Shown here: one piece after another, positions 29,346-37,781 of the stretch
Numbering within the stretch: the stretch's first letter is position 1
How the letters are laid out: each line of letters opens with the position of its first letter
Origin: Alicyclobacillus tolerans
GTDB lineage: Bacteria; Bacillota; Bacilli; Alicyclobacillales; Alicyclobacillaceae
NCBI RefSeq assembly: GCF_900142255.1
Contig: NZ_FRAF01000007.1
Coordinates: forward strand, 1 to 64,000
Direction: 5' to 3'
DNA: 64,000 bases
Notes under the pieces: model-generated
The model's input: only the letters and a program-made list of their open reading frames with translations
Told to the model about the DNA's origin: nothing
The model's database searches: none
Made by a program: the position numbers and the translations under genes

Positions 29346-30416
29346 TCAATTCGGCATGACGACAAATGCTGTCGCCACCGCGCGCTCACCTAGCACGTCG
29401 GTTGGAGTATTGATTAGCTTTCCATTATATACCATGGTGGCAGAAGAACCACCATCCAGATTGGCTGCATTGATGCAACCAAGATTCAACATTAATTGAC
29501 GAAGCTCTGCTATAGAAGCTCCCAAATCATTGACACCATTCACTAACCGACCATCTGTGACTACAAAAACCATTGTGCCATTGCGTAATTGCCCTATGGC
29601 TGTTCTTGGCGCAACACCCCAAGTATTGATTCCATAAACCGGCTTCCCGTTTTGGATGAGAACAGGACCAAAGGCAACGGACTGAGTTACACCCATTTGC
29701 CTTAATTGTTGCACAGTATAGGAGCCGACAATCAACTGACCCTTATTCGTGATGCCAATGGTAGGGTCGTCATTCCATTGCGACGGATCGTTATGCACTA
29801 GTTGTCCATTGTGCATTGTAATTCCAAGCGGAATTCCACCTGTACCGCGCCAATGGTGAGAATCCTGAAAAGCTCCTGCGTTAATGCCTGCAATCGCCCC
29901 TGTATCATTGACAAATTCACTCACCGTTTCACCACGAACACCTATATATTTCGTCACCGCTACTTCCACACGAGTAGGTGGAGATATAAACATCACATAC
30001 GCAGTGAAGGTGGGTTCATGAATGGTCTCCATTTTGATGCTTGTTGGTGAATGTCCATTGGTCCCGTTACTGTAATCGACCAGCGTTGGAAGCGCGGATG
30101 GGCCACGAATCCCTAAATTAGGTTTATATTTGTCGATCTCGCTTTCTGGCAATGTCCAAAGAGAGAGCGGTTTTAATAAATAACCATGCATCGTCGTATC
30201 CAATGACTGAATGAAATAATTTTTCAATGATTGATAGGGACCATGAAATAATAGCAACGACGTTGATACAAACAAATAAGCTAAGGCGGCGACAGTAAAC
30301 ATAGCACCACGCGCCAAGCGAATTGGCAGAGACCTTTTGATTTTCTCGCCTCGTTCAGCGTGATGCGAACTATTTACCATTGACTTTCTTTTCGTTGAAT
30401 GGCGAGAATGCCTCAC
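29346..30416 (-). CDS. Phosphodiester glycosidase (NAGPA-domain) membrane protein
   Basis: About 356 aa. A cytoplasmic basic tail of ~38 residues is followed by one membrane helix (GAMFTVAALAYLFVSTSLLLF) and a linker. The NAGPA/DUF2233 domain (~residues 150-355) shows INAGAFQD, GTGGIPLGITMHNG, APRTAIGQ, VVTDGR and the hallmark NLDGGSSATMVYNGK. Relatives of the human uncovering enzyme and EPS-linked bacterial proteins cut sugar phosphodiesters or modify polysaccharides. GTG 30416 has AGAGGTG seven bases before it; ATG 30422 is the alternative. First gene of the envelope operon. Confidence 0.88.
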   Translation of the reverse strand: MRHSRHSTKRKSMVNSSHHAERGEKIKRSLPIRLARGAMFTVAALAYLFVSTSLLLFHGPYQSLKNYFIQSLDTTMHGYLLKPLSLWTLPESEIDKYKPNLGIRGPSALPTLVDYSNGTNGHSPTSIKMETIHEPTFTAYVMFISPPTRVEVAVTKYIGVRGETVSEFVNDTGAIAGINAGAFQDSHHWRGTGGIPLGITMHNGQLVHNDPSQWNDDPTIGITNKGQLIVGSYTVQQLRQMGVTQSVAFGPVLIQNGKPVYGINTWGVAPRTAIGQLRNGTMVFVVTDGRLVNGVNDLGASIAELRQLMLNLGCINAANLDGGSSATMVYNGKLINTPTDVLGERAVATAFVVMPN

Positions 30417-30604
30417 ATTCATACACCTCTATACGCAGTTTCAATTTATCAATTTCCTATGATAAATACATTCTTGAAAAAGTTTATCGCTTTATTGTAC
30501 CATGTTCCCTCTACATTTCAGTGTAAAATATCCATCCTTAAGCTTGACCATACTGTAACAGTTTTAATTTACAGCTACCACATACAGAAAGGATTGAATT
30601 TCTT

Positions 30605-31261
30605 ATGGAAAATATATCTAAACTCTCTATCCTTTATAGCCAAGAATTTCTCACATTACAGAAAAGGTATGATTTCATCACACATCAGTTGGCAGAACGT
30701 AACTGGCCAACGATTTGCATCCAGCCAGATTGGGGATATTTTATAAGTTTTCTCTGTCGGATCGCCAAAATCAAAACAGCACTTGAAATTGGCACATTGG
30801 CTGGCTACAGTGCATCTTGCCTGTTAGAAGGTATGTTAGAACATGGACATTTGATTTGCCTTGAAAGAAATCCTGATTTTGCTGAGCTTGCACACGAAAA
30901 TTTAACCCAATTCGGATATTCTGAAGAACGATTTACCATTATATTAGGTGATGCCAGAGAGAAACTGGCCGAATTAACTCAAGAAGGTAGAACTTTTGAT
31001 CTGATTTTTCTGGATGCCGATAAGCCTGCTTATCCTCTTTACTTGGAATGGATGCTCAAACTCTCCCACAATGGAACTGTTTGGATTGCTGATAACGTCT
31101 TATCAGCAGGAAGAACACTCGACACAAACAATATGTCACCTGCACCTTCAGCCATGCGTACATTTTTGGAAAATGTAACGCATCATCCAGAACTCACTGC
31201 ATTTACCCTGCCATTTCACGATGGATTAACCTTAGTTCAAGTCAATAAAACAGCGAACTGA
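30605..31261 (+). CDS. SAM-dependent O-methyltransferase
   Basis: 218 aa class I methyltransferase of the catechol/caffeoyl-CoA O-methyltransferase type (family 3). SAM-binding ALEIGTLAGYSASCL (~residues 58-72), the acidic residue at the end of strand 2 (ICLERNP), and the metal-binding Asp in DLIFLDADKPAY and WIADNVL are visible. YrrM/TrmR of Bacillus, a tRNA 5-hydroxyuridine methyltransferase, is in the same family, so a tRNA target is possible. Start ATG 30605 has AAAGGA upstream. It stands alone between a divergent envelope operon and a small zinc-ribbon gene. Confidence 0.88.
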   Translation: MENISKLSILYSQEFLTLQKRYDFITHQLAERNWPTICIQPDWGYFISFLCRIAKIKTALEIGTLAGYSASCLLEGMLEHGHLICLERNPDFAELAHENLTQFGYSEERFTIILGDAREKLAELTQEGRTFDLIFLDADKPAYPLYLEWMLKLSHNGTVWIADNVLSAGRTLDTNNMSPAPSAMRTFLENVTHHPELTAFTLPFHDGLTLVQVNKTAN

Positions 31262-31312
31262 TGAACAATCTCAGGTCACTTGCCTTATTTTCAAAAAATT
31301 CTTTCATATCTG

Positions 31313-31341
31313 TTGCAAAACAATGTATCTGTGTGTATGAT
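31313..31341 (+). promoter_or_regulatory. SigA-type promoter of the small zinc-ribbon gene
   Basis: TTGCAA (31313-31318), a 17-base spacer, and TATGAT (31336-31341), 36 bases before the TTG start. Good match to the housekeeping consensus. Confidence 0.7.
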
Positions 31342-31376
31342 TGTTATAAAACAGATGGAGAGGAGTTGCGATTCCC

Positions 31377-31532
31377 TTGGAAACTCAAGAACTAACTTCC
31401 CTGACAACATCCGCTGAGGAACATTGCGAAAACTGTGGTGCTCACCATGAATCCAGCACCTTGAGCAGAGCGCTTTGTCCTGAATGCGCAAAAGAGTGGG
31501 TGCGTCTTCATCTTCTCAATCATTTTGCCTAA
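31377..31532 (+). CDS. Small zinc-ribbon protein (51 aa)
   Basis: TTG 31377 opens a 51-residue frame behind GAGAGGAG with its own promoter. The product contains CENCG (residues ~17-21) and CPEC (~37-40), two Cys pairs 16 residues apart, the spacing of a zinc ribbon. The C-terminus is helical (KEWVRLHLLNHFA). It is followed by a hairpin with a T-run. The combination of promoter, ribosome binding site, motif and terminator makes it a real gene. Partner and target unknown. Confidence 0.7.
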   Translation: METQELTSLTTSAEEHCENCGAHHESSTLSRALCPECAKEWVRLHLLNHFA

Positions 31533-31543
31533 TAACTTTGAGA

Positions 31544-31595
31544 AGACTGCCAAGGATAATAAGCACTCTCTTCCAAGGCAGCCTTTTTATTTCAA
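31544..31595 (+). terminator. Terminator after the zinc-ribbon gene
   Basis: CTGCC and GGCAG with a second short GG/CC pairing inside, then CTTTTTATTT. Modest stem, clear T-run, placed just after the stop. Confidence 0.6.
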
Positions 31596-31745
31596 TTCTA
31601 TTTACCGTATTCCAAGACCAAGTAGCTTTAGAAGAATGCAAAAGTTAAAATTTTGTATCGATTAGTTATTCTTTTACATATATGGATAGCATCTTCCCGC
31701 TGAAAATGTGTATGATAGATTCAAATCCAGCGAGGAGTTGAAAGC

Positions 31746-32393
31746 ATGAACAAATGGACCCTGACTGCAGCACTCATCCTGACTGGCTTTATCGTATCTG
31801 CTTGCGGCACGCCATCAGGCGGAGGTGGCGGTGGTCCTGTAGTTGCCAATACCGCCGCTGGCAGCACCCCGGCTAATACATCACAGACGAATACAACCGG
31901 GAATTCTAGCAATAGCAATTCCAATACCACAAATACGACCAATACCAATGCGGATAATTCCAATAGTTTGACTGCTTTTCAAGCTGGACAGTCTTATGGT
32001 ATTCAAGTTCAGGTCCCAACTGGTTGGACAAGTCATCCACTGAAAGGGAATGGTCAGGGTGACACAACGGGATGGGTGCTTACAGATCCTAACGATTCTA
32101 GTTCAAAAATTACGATAGCCTACTCCGCTTGTGTCGGCTGCTATATGGGAGCCAATGGACAGCCTAACTTGAAACAAGTCATACCTGTCTCTAATGCCAC
32201 TGTGGTATCCACAAGCGCAGACGCACATACACTTTCCTATAATTATTCACCAAGTGGAACCAGTAACGAAGGTTGGGGTGAAATCATAGCTTCCAATAAT
32301 CAATCCGGTTATGCATATATTGATGTAGTTCTGCCATCATCTGAACAGACTCTGGCTACATCGATTCTTCAATCCTTCCAATTTTCTCAATAA
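31746..32393 (+). CDS. Lipoprotein, unknown function
   Basis: 215 aa with a lipoprotein signal peptide (basic MNKWTL, hydrophobic core, lipobox VSAC with the lipidated Cys at residue 21). A low-complexity linker of about 50 residues, rich in Gly, then Asn, Thr and Ser, leads to a globular domain (~75-215) that starts YGIQVQVPTGW, as in PsbP/MOG1-like domains of secreted Firmicute lipoproteins. It contains a CVGC pair. ATG 31746 follows GAGGAG. The Asn/Thr/Ser linker resembles wall-spanning spacers. No function can be given. Confidence 0.8.
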   Translation: MNKWTLTAALILTGFIVSACGTPSGGGGGGPVVANTAAGSTPANTSQTNTTGNSSNSNSNTTNTTNTNADNSNSLTAFQAGQSYGIQVQVPTGWTSHPLKGNGQGDTTGWVLTDPNDSSSKITIAYSACVGCYMGANGQPNLKQVIPVSNATVVSTSADAHTLSYNYSPSGTSNEGWGEIIASNNQSGYAYIDVVLPSSEQTLATSILQSFQFSQ

Positions 32394-32744
32394 AAACACT
32401 CCCCTGCTCTAAAAAGAGAACTGGCTAAAGCAATCATTTTACCCCCACTCTTACCATAACCTCCTATTTGGGTGCTATGAGCAGGCTGATGAAGACTTAA
32501 ATTCTTGTCTTACGCGCATGAAATGAAAGAAACATTTTTCGTTGATGCGCGTAAGGGGGCCTGATACCTAATTGAATATTAAATCACACTCATCTCAAAT
32601 TTAATGTTGCTTTATGAGATTCGATCCAGGAGACATCCGCACTTTTGATAAATAACCTGTCTCATGAAAATCCCCAGGAACATTCAGGTGCTTTTTTATT
32701 CTTCTTCCGATAAGATTAAACTTAGTTGAAGGGAGAGATTCCGC
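32394..32744 (+). promoter_or_regulatory. Structured leader upstream of the ABC exporter pair
   Basis: A 350-base region without a normal gene. A perfect 11-base inverted repeat CTTACGCGCAT / ATGCGCGTAAG lies at 32510-32520 and 32546-32556. Further on, ATGAGA (32614-32619) can pair with TCTCAT (32660-32665), which competes with a second stem ACCTG (32655-32659) / CAGGT (32695-32699) followed by GCTTTTTTATT. This is the layout of an antiterminator and terminator. A possible 13-codon leader frame runs 32614-32655. In Bacillus the related bmrCD genes follow a translated leader with attenuation, so a similar mechanism is possible. Confidence 0.4.
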
Positions 32745-34499
32745 TTGCGGGTGTTCCTTGATTTGATGTGGTTTTTTCGCGAACGAAAAGGACATTATCT
32801 TGGTGGCATTCTACTTCTGATGTTAGTGTCTCTGCTGGGGCTCATCCCTCCTCAAATCGTTGGTGCAATGGTCAATCGCATTCGACATCATCAATTAACA
32901 GCCCAAGAGTTCACGCATTGGATTTTTTACATTGCAGCCATTGCTTTAGCCATGTATATCTTGCGATATTTCTGGAGAATTTTACTCTTTGGTTCTGCCA
33001 TCAAGTTGTCTACAGAATTGCGCTTTCAACTTTATCGACATTTCACCCAAATGTCTCCTAGTTTTTATCACAAACACCGAATCGGAGATTTGATGGCTCA
33101 TGCCACAAACGATATTCAAGCTGTTGAAAGTACGGCTATGGATGGAATTCTTACTCTTGTCGACTCCATCACCACAGGCATTCTGGTCATTGCTACAATG
33201 GCAATCACAATTTCTTGGAAATTGACGTTGATCGCGCTCCTTCCTATGCCGATTATTGCCATAACCACGCAATTATATGGTAAAATTTTGCACAGGAGAT
33301 TCACGCTTGCACAAGCTGCTTTTTCGGATATTAACGATAAGGTACAAGAAAACATCTCGGGAATGCGTGTTATCAAAGCTTTTGGCCAAGAAAACTCAGA
33401 AAAACAAGCTTTTGCAGATTTATCTAAAGACGTCATTCGCAAAAATTTAGCAGTAGCCAAGATAGATGCACTGTTTGATCCTACCATAGGTATCGTTGTA
33501 ACTCTTTCTTATTTTCTCTCTTTTGCTGCAGGAGCTTGGTTTGTGCTTCACCATCAATTAAACCTGGGTCAATTAACCGCGTTTTCCATCTATCTAGGCC
33601 AGCTCATATGGCCAATGCTGGCATTCGGCTGGTTATTCAATATTGTCGAACGCGGACATGCTTCCTATGATCGAATTCGCAAACTGCTTGCCATAAAAAG
33701 TGACATTGCAGACAAACCGGATGCCATAAATTCTGTGCCGAGTGGAAGCATTCACTATACGGTACATTCTTTTACCTATCCAGAATCATCTATGCCTTCT
33801 CTACAGCAAATCTATTTTCATCTGCACCGCGGCAAAACACTGGGAATTGTCGGCCGAACGGGAAGTGGAAAATCAACCATTTTACGACTCTTGTTGCGTG
33901 AATTTGATGTCGAAAATGGCGACATTCAGATTGGTGAACAAAGTATTTATCACTACACTCTGGATGCATTGCGACAAGCGGTCGCCTATGTACCACAAGA
34001 TCACTTTTTATTTTCGGCAACCATTGCTGAGAATATTGCTTTTGCCGCTCCTGACAAATCATTTGCGGAAATTCAAGAAGCGGCTCAGATGGCGCAAATC
34101 CATGATGATATACAACAATTTCCAAACGGGTATAACACCATTGTCGGAGAACGGGGCGTAACTCTTTCCGGAGGCCAAAAACAGCGTATTTCCATAGCTC
34201 GGGCACTTTTAATGGACGCTGAAATACTTATTCTGGATGACGCTTTATCTGCAGTTGATGCACGCACGGAACATCGCATTCTCGAATCATTGCGCAAAAA
34301 TCGTTCCGGTAAAACAACTTTAATTGCCACACACCGCTTATCTGCTGTCGAACACGCTGATCTTATTTTGGTTTTAGAAGACGGAAAAATTGCAGAATAT
34401 GGCACACATGCTTCATTATGTTCAGAAAATGGCATTTACCGAGCCATGTGGGATCGTCAACAGTTAGAATCTCTGGTTGAGGAGGGAGGTATCGCGTGA
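32745..34499 (+). CDS. ABC exporter half-transporter, YheI/BmrC type
   Basis: 584 aa: six-helix membrane domain (residues 1-310) plus nucleotide-binding domain. Walker A is GRTGSGKST, the signature is LSGGQKQR (consensus), but the Walker B LILDDALSAVD has Asp in place of the catalytic Glu, so its own ATP site is degenerate. This matches BmrC/YheI, whose partner BmrD/YheH supplies the active site. TTG 32745 follows GGGAGAG. The stop overlaps the next gene's GTG (GTGA), which ensures equal synthesis. Likely substrates are drugs or lipophilic compounds. Confidence 0.92.
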   Translation: MRVFLDLMWFFRERKGHYLGGILLLMLVSLLGLIPPQIVGAMVNRIRHHQLTAQEFTHWIFYIAAIALAMYILRYFWRILLFGSAIKLSTELRFQLYRHFTQMSPSFYHKHRIGDLMAHATNDIQAVESTAMDGILTLVDSITTGILVIATMAITISWKLTLIALLPMPIIAITTQLYGKILHRRFTLAQAAFSDINDKVQENISGMRVIKAFGQENSEKQAFADLSKDVIRKNLAVAKIDALFDPTIGIVVTLSYFLSFAAGAWFVLHHQLNLGQLTAFSIYLGQLIWPMLAFGWLFNIVERGHASYDRIRKLLAIKSDIADKPDAINSVPSGSIHYTVHSFTYPESSMPSLQQIYFHLHRGKTLGIVGRTGSGKSTILRLLLREFDVENGDIQIGEQSIYHYTLDALRQAVAYVPQDHFLFSATIAENIAFAAPDKSFAEIQEAAQMAQIHDDIQQFPNGYNTIVGERGVTLSGGQKQRISIARALLMDAEILILDDALSAVDARTEHRILESLRKNRSGKTTLIATHRLSAVEHADLILVLEDGKIAEYGTHASLCSENGIYRAMWDRQQLESLVEEGGIA

Positions 34500-36331
34500 G
34501 TTCTCTGGAATCCAGCTTAATGCCACAGGAAGAGATTCTACAGTCGCGAAGTGGTGTAGGGCGCAAACTGTTCCATTACGCCAAACCACAGAAACACTTG
34601 TTCCTTGCAGCGTTTTGCCTACTTATTATAGCAACATTAGGAAATGTGATTGGCCCGATTTTGATTCAAAGATTTATTGACAACTATCTTGTTCCACGTA
34701 AATTCCCGATACAACCGATTGTTTCGTTAACCATTATTTATCTTGGATTGCAATGCATTTCTGCTATTTGTCAATACAATCAATTGGTCATGTTTCAACG
34801 TGCTGCTCTTCGTGTCATCCAACAGTTACGCCAAGATGTATTCTCCCATGTACAAAAACTTGGACTCGCTTTTTTTGACAAAACACCCGGTGGAACACTG
34901 ATCTCGAGAATCACCAACGACACAGAAGCCATTCTCGATCTTTTCGTTTCTGTACTTTCGACCTTTATCCAAACGATTGTCCAATTAACTGGCATATTTA
35001 TTGCCATGTTTTATTTAGATGCCAAACTCGCATTAGATTGTTTATTTGTTGCCCCTTTACTGATTTTTATCAATTGGCTTTACCGAAAAATCTCTTCAAA
35101 AATTTTTCACGTCACACGACATCGCTTGAGTTTACTCAATGCCAAAATGAACGAGTCTTTACAAGGGATGTATGTGATTCAGGCCATGCGTCAACAAACT
35201 CGTCTGCAAAAAGAATTTGCCTATATTAACAACGCATATCGGTCTTCTCGAATGCGCAATATTCGAGTCAACGGTTTGATGCTCCGTCCTTTAGTCGATC
35301 TCGTTTACTTTGCGACACTAATTGTAATTATCTGGTTTTTTGGCCGGAATTCTCTTATCTCTGCGGTCAATATTGGTGTACTATACGCATTTGTCAATTA
35401 TTTGGAGCAATTTTTTGAGCCTGTCAACAATTTGATGCAACGGATGAATATGTTTCAACAGGCTATGGTTTCTGCTCAACGAGTATTTCATCTTCTCAAT
35501 GAACAGCAACTTGCACCACAAAGAGAATCTTCCCAAGAACAGTGTTCCGCACAGATATACAACGGTCGGGTTGAATTTCAAAATGTCACTTTCTCGTATG
35601 ACGGGAAAAATCCAGTTTTAAAAAACATCAGCTTCGTTGCAGAACCCGGACAAACTGTAGCGCTTGTAGGACATACTGGCAGTGGAAAAAGCTCTATTGT
35701 CTCTTTGCTTATGCGTTTTTATTCCATTGAGCAAGGAGAAATTCTTATTGATGGACAACGTATAGAATCCTTTGAGAATGATGAATTGCGAAAAAAAATA
35801 GGTCTTGTTTTACAAGATCCGTTTTTATTTGTAGGTGATGTTGCCAGCAATATTCGATTAGGAAGATTTTACATTTCTGATGAACAAGTGGAAGAAGCTG
35901 TGCGGTTTGTGCAGGCCGATCGTTTCATTGACAAACTTCCCCACGGTATTCACGAGCCGCTGGGTGAACGTGGATCTACATTGTCGGCAGGAGAGCGTCA
36001 ACTATTGTCCTTTGCTCGCACTATGGCTGGCAATCCTAAAATTTTAATTCTTGATGAAGCCACAGCCAGTGTAGATACTGAAACCGAAGAAGCCATCCAA
36101 GAAGCTCTCGCGCGTATGCGTCAAGGACGTACAACCATTGCAATTGCACATCGACTATCAACAATTCAAGATGCAGATCTCATTCTTGTCCTACATCACG
36201 GAGAAATTGTGGAAAGAGGTACACATCAACAATTACTGGCCAAGCAGGGGTTGTATTATAAAATGTATATGTTGCAATCGGGATCAGTAACTTCTATTCC
36301 GCCTACTCCTTTGGCGACGTTTCACGAATAA
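34496..36331 (+). CDS. ABC exporter half-transporter, YheH/BmrD type
   Basis: 611 aa with a ~20-residue N-terminal extension, six membrane helices and a nucleotide-binding domain. Walker A GHTGSGKSS and Walker B ILILDEATASVD are consensus with the catalytic Glu, while the signature is LSAGERQ in place of LSGGQ. This is the complement of the partner encoded upstream: the one competent ATP site combines this protein's Walker motifs with the partner's LSGGQ. GTG 34496 overlaps the partner's stop. The 3' end overlaps the convergent carboxypeptidase gene by 48 bases. Confidence 0.92.
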   Translation: MSSLESSLMPQEEILQSRSGVGRKLFHYAKPQKHLFLAAFCLLIIATLGNVIGPILIQRFIDNYLVPRKFPIQPIVSLTIIYLGLQCISAICQYNQLVMFQRAALRVIQQLRQDVFSHVQKLGLAFFDKTPGGTLISRITNDTEAILDLFVSVLSTFIQTIVQLTGIFIAMFYLDAKLALDCLFVAPLLIFINWLYRKISSKIFHVTRHRLSLLNAKMNESLQGMYVIQAMRQQTRLQKEFAYINNAYRSSRMRNIRVNGLMLRPLVDLVYFATLIVIIWFFGRNSLISAVNIGVLYAFVNYLEQFFEPVNNLMQRMNMFQQAMVSAQRVFHLLNEQQLAPQRESSQEQCSAQIYNGRVEFQNVTFSYDGKNPVLKNISFVAEPGQTVALVGHTGSGKSSIVSLLMRFYSIEQGEILIDGQRIESFENDELRKKIGLVLQDPFLFVGDVASNIRLGRFYISDEQVEEAVRFVQADRFIDKLPHGIHEPLGERGSTLSAGERQLLSFARTMAGNPKILILDEATASVDTETEEAIQEALARMRQGRTTIAIAHRLSTIQDADLILVLHHGEIVERGTHQQLLAKQGLYYKMYMLQSGSVTSIPPTPLATFHE

Positions 36332-37669
36332 AACAACACCAACAAAAATGAAAGCCAATATGACAACGCTGGCCCAGTTAGACGTTCGAGCATGTTGCTT
36401 GCCCTGCCACTTTGCGGCAAGCATAATTGGGACACGCAACGTCTCATTCTCTGCTCCTGTCACACGGATACTGGCCATGCCAATCTGAGTACCTGAAGGC
36501 AATACTTTCCTCGAACGTAAATTATCAACATGCCAGTGAATCGACTGTATCCTTTCATGACCACCAAGGGGTAATACAGCAGCAACCTGCTCAGTAAGTT
36601 GCAAGGGAACACGCGTACCTAGCGGGTCGACCAGATAACCCACAATGTAGTGGGAAGGCAATAAAATGATGGATGTCGCTCGGGCAAATGCTGCATTAAG
36701 CAGTTGAGTTGCATCCGTGACGATCTCGCTATTTAATGGACAATCTAGCAGCACCGCGAGAAACTCTTGTTGCCCACGTTTGGCCGCAACCACTAAAGTT
36801 TCGTGAGCTTCACTCGTGTATCCAGTCTTAACACCTATGGCTCCAGGATAACTGAAGAGTAAAGGATTAATGTTGGTTAATGTAGCATGCCAAGCCTCGC
36901 CGTTCCAATATATTGATTTTGTGTCTACCATTTTTCTAAATTCAGGAACTTGCATAGCGGCATAGGATATACGTGACATATCGTATGCCGTCGTATATTG
37001 TTCTGTATTTGGAAGTCCACTTGGATTGACAAAATGCGAATGGTAAGCACCGAGTTGAATTGCCGCACTATTCATCCAATCAGCAAATGCGGCTTGCGAT
37101 CCCGCTAAATCCTGCGCAATTTCCTCTGCTACATCGTTATCCGAGTCAAGCAACATAGCATAAAGCAATTTTTTGAGCGAATGCGTCTCTCCTGGTAATT
37201 GGTAGAGTTTGTCAGGTGGTTCGGCAGCAGCCTTAGCGCTGATGGAGATTTCATCACTCACTGGCGTCGTTTGCAACGCTAGAAGAGCGGTTAGAATTTT
37301 GGTCAGACTGGCTGGATAATGACGAACCATTGGATTTTTAGCATAAAGGACTGTACCTGTCCGCAGGTCAATTAAAACGGCTGCTTTTGAAATGAGTTTA
37401 GGCCAAGATTGTTGAGTAAGATCGGTAGCCATTGACATGCCATTGGTCTCATGACTGCCAATGACAATTTGTTTAGGAAGCAGTCGATGCAAATGAAAGT
37501 CTGGCTGCTTTCGGTAAAAAATTTGCAAGTTTGCCGCCGAAACCACAGGCATCGTAAGCAAAGAAAAACCCAGCAGTAGTATACAAAAAGTTGTCATACG
37601 ATAAACGAATCGAATGCGTTTACGAACTATCCCTTTTCTATGCAATAAAGAAGACAAAACATTCTTCAC
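36284..37669 (-). CDS. D-alanyl-D-alanine carboxypeptidase (DacF/PBP5 family)
   Basis: 461 aa. A low-molecular-weight penicillin-binding protein that removes the last D-Ala of peptidoglycan stems outside the cell. N-terminal signal peptide (MTTFCILLLGFSLLTMPVVSA, ~residues 25-45). The active site has the nucleophile motif SLTK, then SDN (LDSDNDVAEE) and KTG (GVKTGYTSEAHE). A beta-rich PBP5_C domain follows, then a C-terminal membrane helix (VVILAFIFVGVVLFV) and a basic tail, instead of the usual amphipathic anchor. Start GTG 37669. It is encoded opposite the end of the ABC exporter gene. Confidence 0.93.
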   Translation of the reverse strand: MKNVLSSLLHRKGIVRKRIRFVYRMTTFCILLLGFSLLTMPVVSAANLQIFYRKQPDFHLHRLLPKQIVIGSHETNGMSMATDLTQQSWPKLISKAAVLIDLRTGTVLYAKNPMVRHYPASLTKILTALLALQTTPVSDEISISAKAAAEPPDKLYQLPGETHSLKKLLYAMLLDSDNDVAEEIAQDLAGSQAAFADWMNSAAIQLGAYHSHFVNPSGLPNTEQYTTAYDMSRISYAAMQVPEFRKMVDTKSIYWNGEAWHATLTNINPLLFSYPGAIGVKTGYTSEAHETLVVAAKRGQQEFLAVLLDCPLNSEIVTDATQLLNAAFARATSIILLPSHYIVGYLVDPLGTRVPLQLTEQVAAVLPLGGHERIQSIHWHVDNLRSRKVLPSGTQIGMASIRVTGAENETLRVPIMLAAKWQGKQHARTSNWASVVILAFIFVGVVLFVKRRQRSRRNRSY

Positions 37670-37781
37670 ACAAAGCTCTCCTCAAAAAGAATGGCCGAGT
37701 TACAAAAGTGTAACAAGGACACATTCGACACCCTTCGACACCTCCCTGCTACACGAAATATTTACCAAGCTCGCACGGGTT

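Noticed and set aside
32604-32655. Leader peptide gene before the ABC exporter
   Set aside because: Two overlapping frames of 13-14 codons exist but neither has a ribosome binding site. Kept only as part of the leader hypothesis, not as a gene.
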